From assembly GCF_007197645.1 (NCBI RefSeq), contig NZ_VKGK01000045.1, positions 1-41,506 of the forward strand: a stretch of DNA of 41,506 bases, read 5' to 3'. Positions within the stretch are counted from its first letter, which is position 1, and each line of letters opens with the position of its first letter. The position numbers and the translations under genes are program-made. Shown one piece after another: positions 1 through 7,894 of this stretch. The DNA is from Shewanella hanedai. Its GTDB lineage: Bacteria; Pseudomonadota; Gammaproteobacteria; Enterobacterales; Shewanellaceae. The notes below the pieces were generated by a model that worked only from the letters and a program-made list of their open reading frames with translations, had not been told where the DNA came from and did not search any database.

Positions 1-225
1 GTGAGTTCATTCAACGCAGAAGTAGGCAGCCAAAAACACTCCTTACAGGCGAGTTTTAGCGGTGCTGATGCTGTGTTAACGAACTTGACCGTAGAATAAC
101 TATGCTCTTCACTCGTTGCAAGCCACATGGATGTGGTGAATGTCATTAATGCAGGAGCAATTAATGACCTTGCCTCAGTACCGCTAAATTCTCGCTGAGC
201 GATCAAATCTTTATACTGATTGGTA
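1..225 (+). mobile_element. MITE-like repeat, copy A (long form, cut by window edge)
   Basis: This is the right-hand part of a non-coding repeat found several times in the window. It ends in the 15-base terminal repeat TTATACTGATTGGTA (211-225). It carries an extra block at 120-168 that is missing from copies B and C. That block holds two perfect hairpins: CCACAT/ATGTGG (123-136) and GTCATTAAT/ATTAATGAC (142-168). Its left terminal repeat lies outside the window. The bases from 226 to 330, before the next gene, hold nothing I can name. Confidence 0.85.
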
Positions 226-330
226 TAAATAGAGAAACTCGCTTGATCTATTGACTTGAATACGTGCGTGCCTACTCCCTATGTTGAGTAGACTACGGTT
301 CCTCAACAGCCTCAATATGTGTATTTACGG

Positions 331-1374
331 TTAACAGTAACGTTTGGCGGACTTTACGTTAGTCTTTCTCTCTTGCTCAAGAGGTTGGGGCTGGAACTGC
401 AAGAATGGCTGAGAGTATTGAGCGACAAACTTTTCACCCGCTTGCTTACCTAGAATGTAATCTTGATTGAGATCGGATTCTCGACTTCCAAGTAATTTAC
501 TTTTTAATCCTTGTTCAGGAAAAACTTGAATCACTTCTACCCCTGATGGTGGTGATTGAATAAATTTTAGCGACTCTCGATAAGCATGCTCGTGGTGAAC
601 AAAGTAATCGATAGCTTTCGGGCATTGATTAGATGAGCATATCCATGATTTTAGTCGGTTAACCCAAGGGGTATGAGCTGCATATTCTTTCGGTAGAGTA
701 CGCAGTACGACTATCTTACGAGCGCCGCGTTTATAAGCTTCTTCTACAGGTAGCGGTGCCGAGAGTCCACCATCGACATGAAAGTCACCATCAAGTTTCA
801 CTCCTTTGCGGTACAAATAGGGTAGAGCACTTGAGGCCTTGAGTAGAGTAAGCCAGTTATCTTGATTTGGGCTGAAGAAGTTAGCTTGGTAATTAGAGCT
901 GTTGGTGGTCGAAATGAGCAGTTGCCTCTGTTTTAACCGTTTAAAACCGCATTCAGTATTGAGTCTGTGTGTTAAAGGCCCCTTGACCGATCTATTTACT
1001 AATTCCACTTGGTTGAAATACCAATCAAGATCGACTGTGTTTTGCCCTTTTAAGGTTCGTCCAAGATTAAAAAACTGAGGGTTGCGTGACAACCTAGCAA
1101 TGGATGCTTGAGCAAAACCAGCTTGATGGGTGATATAGCTTGATAGATTTTGTGCGCCAGCAGATGTGCCAATGAGTAATTCAAACGGGTTAAAACCCAT
1201 TTCGAGCCAACTGTCTAGAATGCCTGCTGTAAATATTCCCCTTTGACCGCCGCCCTCAGCCACGAGCGCAGTCTGAGCGACGGGCTGTGATGCTGAATGG
1301 TCTAAACGATGTCCACATAAATGTTCAGACGCTGAAGCTTCGTATTGAGCAGACGGAAAAGAGGCTAATGGCAT
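331..1374 (-). CDS. yjjU: Patatin-like phospholipase, YjjU family
   Basis: This is a predicted lipid acyl hydrolase of the bacterial patatin family, 347 aa, close in length to E. coli YjjU. The oxyanion loop GGGQRG is at residues 41-46. The nucleophile elbow GTSAG is at 69-73 (Ser71). The catalytic Asp sits in the DGG motif at 201-203. So the Ser-Asp dyad and both glycine motifs are intact. The stretch around GGGQRGIFTAG and FNPFELLIGTSAGAQNLS is strongly YjjU-like. There is no obvious signal peptide, so it is probably cytosolic or peripheral. The gene stands alone; the next gene upstream, also on the minus strand, is 239 bp away. The natural substrate is not known from sequence. Confidence 0.88.
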   Translation of the reverse strand: MPLASFPSAQYEASASEHLCGHRLDHSASQPVAQTALVAEGGGQRGIFTAGILDSWLEMGFNPFELLIGTSAGAQNLSSYITHQAGFAQASIARLSRNPQFFNLGRTLKGQNTVDLDWYFNQVELVNRSVKGPLTHRLNTECGFKRLKQRQLLISTTNSSNYQANFFSPNQDNWLTLLKASSALPYLYRKGVKLDGDFHVDGGLSAPLPVEEAYKRGARKIVVLRTLPKEYAAHTPWVNRLKSWICSSNQCPKAIDYFVHHEHAYRESLKFIQSPPSGVEVIQVFPEQGLKSKLLGSRESDLNQDYILGKQAGEKFVAQYSQPFLQFQPQPLEQERKTNVKSAKRYC

Positions 1375-1613
1375 GATGTGACCTGATAAAAGAGATTCCC
1401 CCAGTGGAATGAGTTAAATCTATAGAATCAGGTTCCGCTTGTATAATTGATTAATTCAATCACTCAAATAGAGAAACTCTATAAGCTTTTGCTAAAGCTG
1501 TTATGGTCTGAATTCTGCTATCGAAAATATTACTTGGAAAGCAGGGATTCAATCTCGAATCCCTTGGCGATCTGGATGAGGTCGATACACGTAGAGTCGT
1601 ACTTGATGTGTGA

Positions 1614-2285
1614 CTAGTGTTGAGCTTTGTTTATCTTTGCTTTGAATTCGTTTTGAGTCGCTTCATCGGCTTGATTGTACCAAAAGTCGAGCATTTCACT
1701 GATGTTTATCTGATCTTTTAAGGCTGGCGTTGCTTTTACAATGGCTTCTTTTTCAGCTTGCGTTGATCTTTGAGTCAGTGAAATAACCATACTTGTAGGG
1801 GCTAAACCCTTGATAGCTGCTATCGAGTTAGTTTGGTTATAGGCGAGTATTTCGTCGTCATAGTTCCGCCCTAATTGAATGCCCTCTTTACGCAGTGTAT
1901 CTGTGCGGATCTCAAGCTTATTCCCCTCGCTGTCTTCGACATAAACTTCGGGATCAAGATCAAATTTATCGGCTTGGTTATCGGATTTCAAAGTTGGTAA
2001 AGTTAAGTTGTAATCAGTATCTTTTGCAGCAAAGCTGAGAATAACAGCTTCTGAGCTAAAGCGTTTTTCTTGTCCATGGCTTCTGTACTTTGTTTGGTAT
2101 CTGAAAACTATCTGATTGTCACCATTACCCAGCTCAATTTTCGGTTGGCTTGATGCTTCTTGACCATTGACCAATAATAATTCAGCAGATTTTGGCAGTG
2201 TTAAACTGACATTGGCAAATGCTGGCGCCACAAACATGAGTGATATTAGACCTGAAAGGCTCGTCGCGAGGAAGGTGTTTTTCAT
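1614..2285 (-). CDS. UPF0319 (DUF2057, YccT-like) exported protein
   Basis: A 223-aa protein with a clear Sec signal peptide. The hydrophobic core spans about residues 6-22 and cleavage is likely after AFA (about residue 24). The mature part begins with beta-strand-rich sequence (VSLTLPKSAELLLVNG) followed by an NQIVFRY segment, both typical of the UPF0319/DUF2057 family. The E. coli member YccT has been described as a periplasmic modulator of curli formation, but no curli genes are visible here. The molecular function in this organism is therefore open. The gene is monocistronic and divergent from the small membrane protein gene at 2522. Confidence 0.82.
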   Translation of the reverse strand: MKNTFLATSLSGLISLMFVAPAFANVSLTLPKSAELLLVNGQEASSQPKIELGNGDNQIVFRYQTKYRSHGQEKRFSSEAVILSFAAKDTDYNLTLPTLKSDNQADKFDLDPEVYVEDSEGNKLEIRTDTLRKEGIQLGRNYDDEILAYNQTNSIAAIKGLAPTSMVISLTQRSTQAEKEAIVKATPALKDQINISEMLDFWYNQADEATQNEFKAKINKAQH

Positions 2286-2521
2286 TGATGGATCCTAATG
2301 TAAATATGTACTTTTTCTATGTGCCTTTATAGCATCTTTTATGGAATAAATGATGCTCTCTTATTTGTTTGCTTGTTTTAGTCGCGCTTTATTTAGTGGT
2401 GTTGTAGAAGCTGACTAGGGGCGATAATTGTTTATTCATCAGTAGTTATAGAGATTTATAACAGTTTTATAAGTTAATTTTAGCTATAATCTTTGCTAGT
2501 TTTTTTCTCTAGGAGAGAGAT

Positions 2522-2887
2522 GTGCTCACTAAAATTATCATTACTTTACTCATTATTTTTGGTGCTTGGTTTTACCTACGAAAGCCGAAAGCCAATACTA
2601 GCACTCAAGGTGCGAGTCGGCTTGGTCAGGAGATGATGTTCAAGTATGTTTTTTACGGGTTTATTCTTATCTCTATGCTAGCCAGTGGCGGTTATTGGTG
2701 TTGGAACTGGCAGGATGGAAACCAAGTGGTTACGGTGACTATCGTGTCGCCACTTGAAAACAGTTCAATGACTTATAAAGTAAAAAAGAAAGATATTTTA
2801 AGTCATGAAATCAAAACATTAGACGGATTAAATATACGTTTATCGAATCAGGAACGCGTTATTATCGCCCAAAAAACGCAAGAGTGA
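2522..2887 (+). CDS. Small two-helix membrane protein of unknown function
   Basis: I do not recognise a family for this 121-aa product. It has an N-terminal hydrophobic segment (about residues 4-18) ending in a basic patch (RKPK), and a second one at about 40-58 ending in a Trp-rich stretch. A soluble beta-rich C-terminal domain of about 60 residues follows. I chose the GTG start at 2522 because AGGAGAG lies just upstream (about 2511-2517) with short spacing; an overlapping ATG at 2520 is out of frame. It lies 115 bp upstream of corA in the same direction and could be co-transcribed. Confidence 0.65.
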   Translation: MLTKIIITLLIIFGAWFYLRKPKANTSTQGASRLGQEMMFKYVFYGFILISMLASGGYWCWNWQDGNQVVTVTIVSPLENSSMTYKVKKKDILSHEIKTLDGLNIRLSNQERVIIAQKTQE

Positions 2888-3002
2888 TTTAGGATTGAGG
2901 CTTAGCTAGCTCTTTTAAATCGTGATTTATCAGGTAAAATGTTGTCCATTTACCCTGCGCTTTGCCAAACGTACTTAGGCCAAGTGTTTTTCAGGAGGTT
3001 GT

Positions 3003-3950
3003 ATGATAACTGCATATGTCTATACCGACAGAAATTTAAGCATAAATGAATTAGATATTCAGGACGTAGTCCCTCCTGGGACACTGTGGTTGGATCTTTT
3101 CAAGCCAAGTGAAGAAGAGCGAGAATGGCTAAGTAAGTATTCAGTGGAAGAAGTGCCTGACGAAGAAGATATTAATGAAATTGAAGCGTCAGCCCGTTTT
3201 TATCAAAACAATGACGGCTTGCACATCAACTCCTTGTTTCCTCAACGGGTAGGACAAGATGTTCGTGGTGTAAACGTCTCTTTCAATCTAAGAAAAGATT
3301 TTCTACTCACGATCAGAGAAGATGACGTTGGTTTAATCCGTTTGCTACGAAACTACCTAAGATTAGGCCGTATTGAGGTGAATACACCTCAAGTGCTTTT
3401 TTTGGAACTCTTCAAGTTGAAGGTAGATTATCTGTCAGATCTAATCGAGGATATTTATACGGTTGTTGATGGGATCAGTGAGCAGGTTTTTGACAATGAC
3501 AAATTGGATCAGGCTTTCAAACTTATCACTTTACAGGAAGATTCAAACGGTAAAATTCGCCTCAGTCTTTTGGATACTCAAAGATCATTGCGTTATATGC
3601 AGCGTTATTATCGTGGGCAATTAACCGATGAGAATTTTAAAGATCTACGTGAGATGCTATCAGATATCGAATCTTTGATGCCTCACAGTCAGTTCATTTT
3701 CGACAAGTTGAATTTTCTGCTTGATGCTGCAATGGGCTTTAGTGGCTTACAACAAAATAAGATCATTAAAATATTTTCAGTTGCTGCGGTTATTTTTCTT
3801 CCGCCAACAGTGATAGCCAGTGCTTATGGGATGAACTTCGTTAATATGCCGGAGCTAGAATGGCGTTTGGGTTATCCAATGGCCATTTTGATGATGATAG
3901 CGAGTGCTGCTGGTACCTATTTCTTCTTTAAGCGAAAAGGCTGGTTATAG
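3003..3950 (+). CDS. corA: Magnesium/cobalt transporter CorA
   Basis: CorA-type divalent cation channel, 315 aa, essentially full family length. It has the acidic N-terminal cytoplasmic domain, a long helical stalk (about residues 130-250), and two C-terminal membrane helices. The selectivity-loop signature YGMNF is at residues 275-279, at the end of TM1, followed by acidic NMPELE in the loop. The C-terminus ends in basic KRKGWL, as usual for the cytoplasmic ring. A strong Shine-Dalgarno AGGAGG lies about 5 bases before the ATG. The stop codon overlaps the stop of the convergent DUF3135 gene by 6 bp. Confidence 0.95.
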   Translation: MITAYVYTDRNLSINELDIQDVVPPGTLWLDLFKPSEEEREWLSKYSVEEVPDEEDINEIEASARFYQNNDGLHINSLFPQRVGQDVRGVNVSFNLRKDFLLTIREDDVGLIRLLRNYLRLGRIEVNTPQVLFLELFKLKVDYLSDLIEDIYTVVDGISEQVFDNDKLDQAFKLITLQEDSNGKIRLSLLDTQRSLRYMQRYYRGQLTDENFKDLREMLSDIESLMPHSQFIFDKLNFLLDAAMGFSGLQQNKIIKIFSVAAVIFLPPTVIASAYGMNFVNMPELEWRLGYPMAILMMIASAAGTYFFFKRKGWL

Positions 3951-4259
3951 CTTCTTAACTGGTAAGCTTAAAATTTTGGCATTTTGTTTTTTAAACTCAT
4001 TTGGGTTATTGATTATATCATTGAGTGCAATAAACTTATCATTCATGATACTGATCGCAAGGTAGCATCGATGAAACGGATTGGAGCAACGAGACAGCTG
4101 TTGCTCCAGATGAAAATGCATGGAAATAAGCTGCTCCTTATTTGATTCGGGGCAGCGTTCAATAGCTTCTTCACACATCTTTTTTTGTAATCGTTCCAGT
4201 TCTTCCGGATTATTTTCCGCCAACCATTTAAGACTATCGAAGTTAGGTAGCTGAGTCAT
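3945..4259 (-). CDS. DUF3135 domain protein
   Basis: A small 104-aa soluble, mostly helical protein that resembles DUF3135 proteins of Shewanella and Vibrio; their function is unknown. Features include the N-terminal LPNFDSLKWLAENNPEELE segment and a His/Cys-containing middle (MHFHLEQQL, CSNPFHRCYLAIS). An in-frame GTG lies four codons upstream. I chose the ATG at 4259 because GAAGAGG sits at good spacing before it and would be inside the gene if the GTG were used. The 3' end overlaps corA tail-to-tail by 6 bp. Confidence 0.75.
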   Translation of the reverse strand: MTQLPNFDSLKWLAENNPEELERLQKKMCEEAIERCPESNKEQLISMHFHLEQQLSRCSNPFHRCYLAISIMNDKFIALNDIINNPNEFKKQNAKILSLPVKKL

Positions 4260-4496
4260 ATCCTCTTCCACTAATAGAAAGTGATACCTTTAAGCTAGTT
4301 AAGGGAGCGCTATTGAGCAAGAAATTGAAGTTAAAACCACTTGATTAGTACTTTTCTATTTTATATTTTTGATTGTTAGAATATGGCTGAAAAGCTGAAT
4401 TTACAGCAGTAAAAATTTAAGTTTATCTACCCACTTTACAATTGATTAACCTCTGTGTAAGCATATCTAGGCCTTTTGAAATATAAGAAGCTTATA

Positions 4497-5189
4497 ATGG
4501 ATTTTATTGAAGTTTACCCCGATGCTATCCCCGTTGATTTGTGTGACCGATTGATGGCCGCTTTTGAAAAGCATCAGGGTGTGACAGATGGTCGTACGGG
4601 ACATGGTGTTGATACGACCAAGAAAGTTAGCCGTGACTTAACCTTAGACAGTTTTGAAGATCTCCTCCCCTTAAGGGATGAGCTTTTGTCGCATACCCTC
4701 AAATATTCTACCCGTTATTTTAATCAGTATTCTATGGCTTTGATGGGGGCTGTTTCAGTGCAAGTGGCAGATGAAAAAGGGCTTGGGGTGAGTTTGACGC
4801 CAGACAATTACCCGATATTGGGAGAGCCGAGAGCAGAGGCCTTAGTTAAGTACTTATATCGCAGTGGTACTATTAACGTTCAAAAGTATCCTCAGTCCCT
4901 CGGCGGTTATCCTCATTGGCATTCAGAGCAGTTCCCTCAAGCGGGTCATAATGAGGCGTTGCACAGAGTTGTGCTGTATATGTTTTACCTTAATGATGTC
5001 GAGGAGGGAGGGGAGACTGAGTTTTTCTATCAAGATAGAAAGCTAAAGCCTAAAAAAGGTACGATGGTGATTGCTCCGGCAGGCTTTACTCATTCTCATC
5101 GTGGCAACACGCCAATTAGTGGCGATAAATATATTGCCACATCATGGGTGATGTTTAATCGAGCTGAGCTGTTATACCAATCAGTATAA
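4497..5189 (+). CDS. 2-oxoglutarate/Fe(II)-dependent dioxygenase (prolyl-4-hydroxylase-like)
   Basis: Double-stranded beta-helix dioxygenase, 230 aa. Counting from an upstream in-frame TTG at 4476, the iron-binding H-x-E motif is HSE at 149-151, the distal His lies in FTHSHRG (206/208), and a basic residue for 2-oxoglutarate is Lys218. I prefer the ATG at 4497 because TAAGAAG lies 6 bases before it. The usual HxD aspartate is replaced by Glu, which this superfamily tolerates. The substrate could be a protein, a peptide or a small molecule. The last codons and the TAA stop (5175-5189) lie inside MITE copy B, so the tail YQSV is repeat-derived. Confidence 0.8.
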   Translation: MDFIEVYPDAIPVDLCDRLMAAFEKHQGVTDGRTGHGVDTTKKVSRDLTLDSFEDLLPLRDELLSHTLKYSTRYFNQYSMALMGAVSVQVADEKGLGVSLTPDNYPILGEPRAEALVKYLYRSGTINVQKYPQSLGGYPHWHSEQFPQAGHNEALHRVVLYMFYLNDVEEGGETEFFYQDRKLKPKKGTMVIAPAGFTHSHRGNTPISGDKYIATSWVMFNRAELLYQSV

Positions 5190-5438
5190 GAAGTTGATCT
5201 ACTCAGAGTGTTTTTTGGCAAACTAATTCAAGGCGAATGGATGATGGAATGGTTTTTCCCTTGTGAGTTCATTCAACGCAGAAATAGGCAGCCAAAAACA
5301 CTCCTTACAGGCGAGTTTTAGCGGTTCTGATGCTGTGTTAACGAGCTTAACCGTAGAATAACTATGCTCTTCACTCGCTGCCTTGCCTCAGGACCGCTAA
5401 ACTCTCGCTGAGCGAGCAAATCTTTATACTGATTGGTA
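5175..5438 (+). mobile_element. MITE-like repeat, copy B (short form, complete)
   Basis: A complete 264-bp copy with perfect 15-bp terminal inverted repeats: TACCAATCAGTATAA (5175-5189) and TTATACTGATTGGTA (5424-5438). Inside are two nested inverted repeats. Arm 1 pairs GAGTGTTTTTTGGC (5206-5219) with GCCAAAAACACTC (5291-5303). Arm 2 pairs the AGCGG-rich stretch 5311-5330 with 5388-5408, imperfectly. It lacks the 49-bp hairpin block of copies A and D. No open frame or transposase is present. It overlaps the 3' end of the dioxygenase gene. A decayed second terminal-repeat-like stretch follows at 5441-5457. Confidence 0.92.
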
Positions 5439-5457
5439 TTATACCAACCAATATAAA

Positions 5458-5497
5458 GAAAAAGGCTTTAACCTTTGCGGGTTAAAGCCTTTTTAAT
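5458..5497. terminator. Bidirectional terminator downstream of phoQ
   Basis: A perfect 13-bp stem (AAAGGCTTTAACC at 5461-5473 paired with 5480-5492) with a 6-base loop. It is flanked by an A-run on the left and a T-run on the right, so it can act on both strands. It sits 14 bases past the phoQ stop on the minus strand. Confidence 0.88.
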
Positions 5498-5510
5498 CGA
5501 TGGCGGCAAA

Positions 5511-6860
5511 TTAGATTGGGATGGTGATGATGAACTTGGCGCCTTCAAGTTCTGAGTCTTCAATTTCAAGTTTACCGCTATAGCTGGTTACTATCTCATG
5601 ACATACCGCGAGCCCGATCCCTTGTCCTGGTTTTTGGGTATCGGCCCTGACGCCACGTTGGATGATTTTTTGTTTGATGCTTTCCTCAATACCTTGGCCA
5701 TCATCTTCAACGATGAGTACAAACTCTGAGTGGTCGTTGTAACTGGCGCTGACTCTAACCTTGCTAATGCAGAGTTTAAAGGCATTCTCCATCAAGTTGC
5801 CACAGAGCTCCATCAAATCGCCTTTGTCTCCGGGAAACACATGTTCTATTGGAATATGAGCTTCAAACATCACCTGTTTATCGCGATAGACCTTAAATAG
5901 CATCTGTGAAAGCTGATTAACAAGAGGTGCGACTAAGGTTTGCTGCTGTTTTAAGCCTTTACGACCTAACATGGCGCGCTTGAGTTGATATTTAACCAGC
6001 AGATCCATCTGGCTTACCTGCTCCATAATCTTCTCACTAGCACCGTGTTTATCTAAGGTGGCATCATCAGTGATGGCATGCACGGCCGCGAGTCTTGTTT
6101 TCAGGCTATGTGCAAGATCGTTCATCGCGTTTTGATATCTATCCTGCTGGGCGCTGGATTGGATTAGGAGTTGGTTAAGTGCTTGCGTCACGCCTTCTAA
6201 CTCAACGGGGTAATCTTGTGATAAGGTTTTCAATTTACCACTGTTGACGTTTTCAAGTTCAGATCTCATGCGCACTAGAGGACGCATTCCCCAATAACCT
6301 GCGCTGATGAGCAATATCAGTGCTAGGGCCAATACCATGGCTAATCTTATGTAGGTTAGGCGACTGAACTTGTCCAGCTCTGCTTCAAGGTTGGCGGCAT
6401 CCTTCATTACAAGCAAGTTGTACTTATTGCCAGCAATCTCAACGACTAACAAATAGATAAAATACCCATTATCATCAGCTAAGTTAAGGTAATAGGGAGG
6501 GGAGTCGTTACGAATTTCATTAAAACGTTCACAAGTATCAAATAACCCCCTATCGACCGCTAAAGAAGAGGTCCACACTTGCCTAAACCCGGTATCACAA
6601 CTGGCGATAACATAGCGTTCAGGGGCGTTATTCTCATTGAGCCACTCACTGCTGTCAGGAATAAGATCGTGCTCTTTAAGTTCAGCTGCAACTTTGGGGA
6701 TCTCAGCGATCAATTGGGCTGTTTCTTCGTTATAGCTATTTTGAGCATGAAGAATATTGATCATCCAAGCCAAGCCAAAACCGACTAAGGCAATAATGGA
6801 CAAGGAAGTGAGAAACATCCGGGTGAGCAGACGTTTCTTGGGTCTAAATTTTAGCTGCAT
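5511..6860 (-). CDS. phoQ: Sensor histidine kinase PhoQ
   Basis: Inner-membrane sensor kinase of the PhoPQ system, 449 aa. TM1 is about residues 15-37, the periplasmic sensor about 38-170, and TM2 about 171-190. A HAMP-like linker follows, then the phospho-acceptor helix DLAHSLKTRLAAV with His251. The ATPase domain has N-box ENAFKL, G1 DDGQGI and G2 GQGIGLAVC. The HSLKT helix is very close to enterobacterial PhoQ. The sensor lacks the contiguous acidic cluster that binds Mg2+ and antimicrobial peptides in Salmonella PhoQ. It has two cysteines (88 and 110) that could form a disulfide. The start overlaps phoP by 10 bp, indicating translational coupling. Confidence 0.88.
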   Translation of the reverse strand: MQLKFRPKKRLLTRMFLTSLSIIALVGFGLAWMINILHAQNSYNEETAQLIAEIPKVAAELKEHDLIPDSSEWLNENNAPERYVIASCDTGFRQVWTSSLAVDRGLFDTCERFNEIRNDSPPYYLNLADDNGYFIYLLVVEIAGNKYNLLVMKDAANLEAELDKFSRLTYIRLAMVLALALILLISAGYWGMRPLVRMRSELENVNSGKLKTLSQDYPVELEGVTQALNQLLIQSSAQQDRYQNAMNDLAHSLKTRLAAVHAITDDATLDKHGASEKIMEQVSQMDLLVKYQLKRAMLGRKGLKQQQTLVAPLVNQLSQMLFKVYRDKQVMFEAHIPIEHVFPGDKGDLMELCGNLMENAFKLCISKVRVSASYNDHSEFVLIVEDDGQGIEESIKQKIIQRGVRADTQKPGQGIGLAVCHEIVTSYSGKLEIEDSELEGAKFIITIPI

Positions 6861-7525
6861 GGTAAGTTAAACTTATAGCCTTGGCCACGTATGGTGGCGA
6901 TGGGGTTGTCTAGCCCGCCAAGGGTGAGTTTTTTTCTCAACCGCGACACCATCACTTCTATGGTGTTGGGATCTCCCTCTTTATCAGCATAAACCACATC
7001 TAAAAGTCGTTGTTTAGCGACGACTTCATGGCAATGGCGCATTAGATATTCCAGTATTTGATATTCAAATGCTGTTATCTCCATAATTTCGTCATGCATG
7101 GTGACCTGTTTGGCTGCGAGATCTAAATCAAGCGGTCCACTGGTTATCACTGGTTTGACAAAACCTGCACTTCGTCTGACTAAAGCGTCGAGTCTGGCAA
7201 CGAGCTCCTCTTTTTGGAAAGGCTTAACTAAATAGTCATCGGCACCAGCATTGAGTCCTTCAACCTTGTCCTGCCAGTTCACTCGGGCAGTCAAGATGAG
7301 CACTGGTGCTTTTAACCCTTCATCTCGTAGGCTTTGGATCAGGCTGATACCGTCTTGATCTGGTAAACCTAAATCAATGATTGCGACATCAATAGGGTAA
7401 TTAGTTGCTTGATAAAATCCCTCTTTGGCGGTTAACGCGACTTGGACTTGATTGCCTAACTCACTTAATTGTACTTTGAGATGATGGGAAAGGATTGGGT
7501 CATCTTCAACAACCAAAATTCTCAT
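6851..7525 (-). CDS. phoP: Response regulator PhoP (OmpR/PhoB family)
   Basis: A 224-aa transcription factor with an N-terminal receiver and a C-terminal winged helix. The phospho-acceptor is Asp51 (IIDLGLPDQDG), the acidic pocket is Glu7-Asp8-Asp9, and the switch Lys is in LVKPF. The HHLKVQL, NWQDKVEGLNAGADDY and ITAFEYQILEYLMR segments match PhoP closely. The winged helix ends with IRGQGYKFNLP. It is the first gene of the phoP-phoQ operon on the minus strand. PhoP usually responds to low Mg2+, acid or cationic peptides and controls envelope genes; corA lies 2.9 kb away but has no obvious PhoP site. Confidence 0.92.
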   Translation of the reverse strand: MRILVVEDDPILSHHLKVQLSELGNQVQVALTAKEGFYQATNYPIDVAIIDLGLPDQDGISLIQSLRDEGLKAPVLILTARVNWQDKVEGLNAGADDYLVKPFQKEELVARLDALVRRSAGFVKPVITSGPLDLDLAAKQVTMHDEIMEITAFEYQILEYLMRHCHEVVAKQRLLDVVYADKEGDPNTIEVMVSRLRKKLTLGGLDNPIATIRGQGYKFNLPCS

Positions 7526-7894
7526 AATTTGATGCCTTTATAATTATTTAGCTCAGTTTACTCACATATCTAAGATGTGCCAACTGTGTACATATTGATC
7601 TTAGAAAATATTTTACCTGAGATTAACTTAACCAGAGCTGACTTATGTATTGAGCTGGCTGAGATATAGACATTTACTTGGCTTTATACTCAAGCATTCT
7701 CAACATGCATAATGTCGAGAAAATAGAGGGTTCGAGGTTGCTAACACCTCCTGCATGACTTTGCGTTGACTTCTTCTTTGTAAGACCATGAAATAGCTAT
7801 TTGGATAAGGTGAAGTTATAAAGGATAAACTGCTAGTTATGTAACGTTAGATTCGTTAAAATGCCGCAATTTTGTTACCAATAGGAAACATTTC
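7526..7894. other. Divergent intergenic region, phoP / ABC importer
   Basis: These 369 bp hold the promoters of two divergent operons. On the phoP side an AT-rich stretch at 7535-7560 is the likely promoter. On the importer side see the promoter entry at 7766-7802. A short inverted repeat (GAGGT/ACCTC, around 7733-7749) lies between them. No RNA gene or open frame is convincing. Confidence 0.5.
7766..7802 (+). promoter_or_regulatory. Candidate promoter and palindromic operator of the ABC importer
   Basis: TTGACT (7766-7771), a 17-base spacer and TGAAAT (7789-7794) form a sigma-70-like promoter. A perfect 12-base palindrome, AAATAGCTATTT (7791-7802), overlaps the -10 and probable start point, which is where a repressor would bind. 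The predicted leader is about 95 nt. This rests on sequence only. Confidence 0.35.

Noticed and set aside
7545..7560. PhoP-box-like repeat (TATTTA and AGTTTA) upstream of phoP
   Set aside because: The spacing between the two half-sites is 4 bases, while the usual PhoP box has 5. The first half is weak. Autoregulation is likely, but I cannot locate the site.
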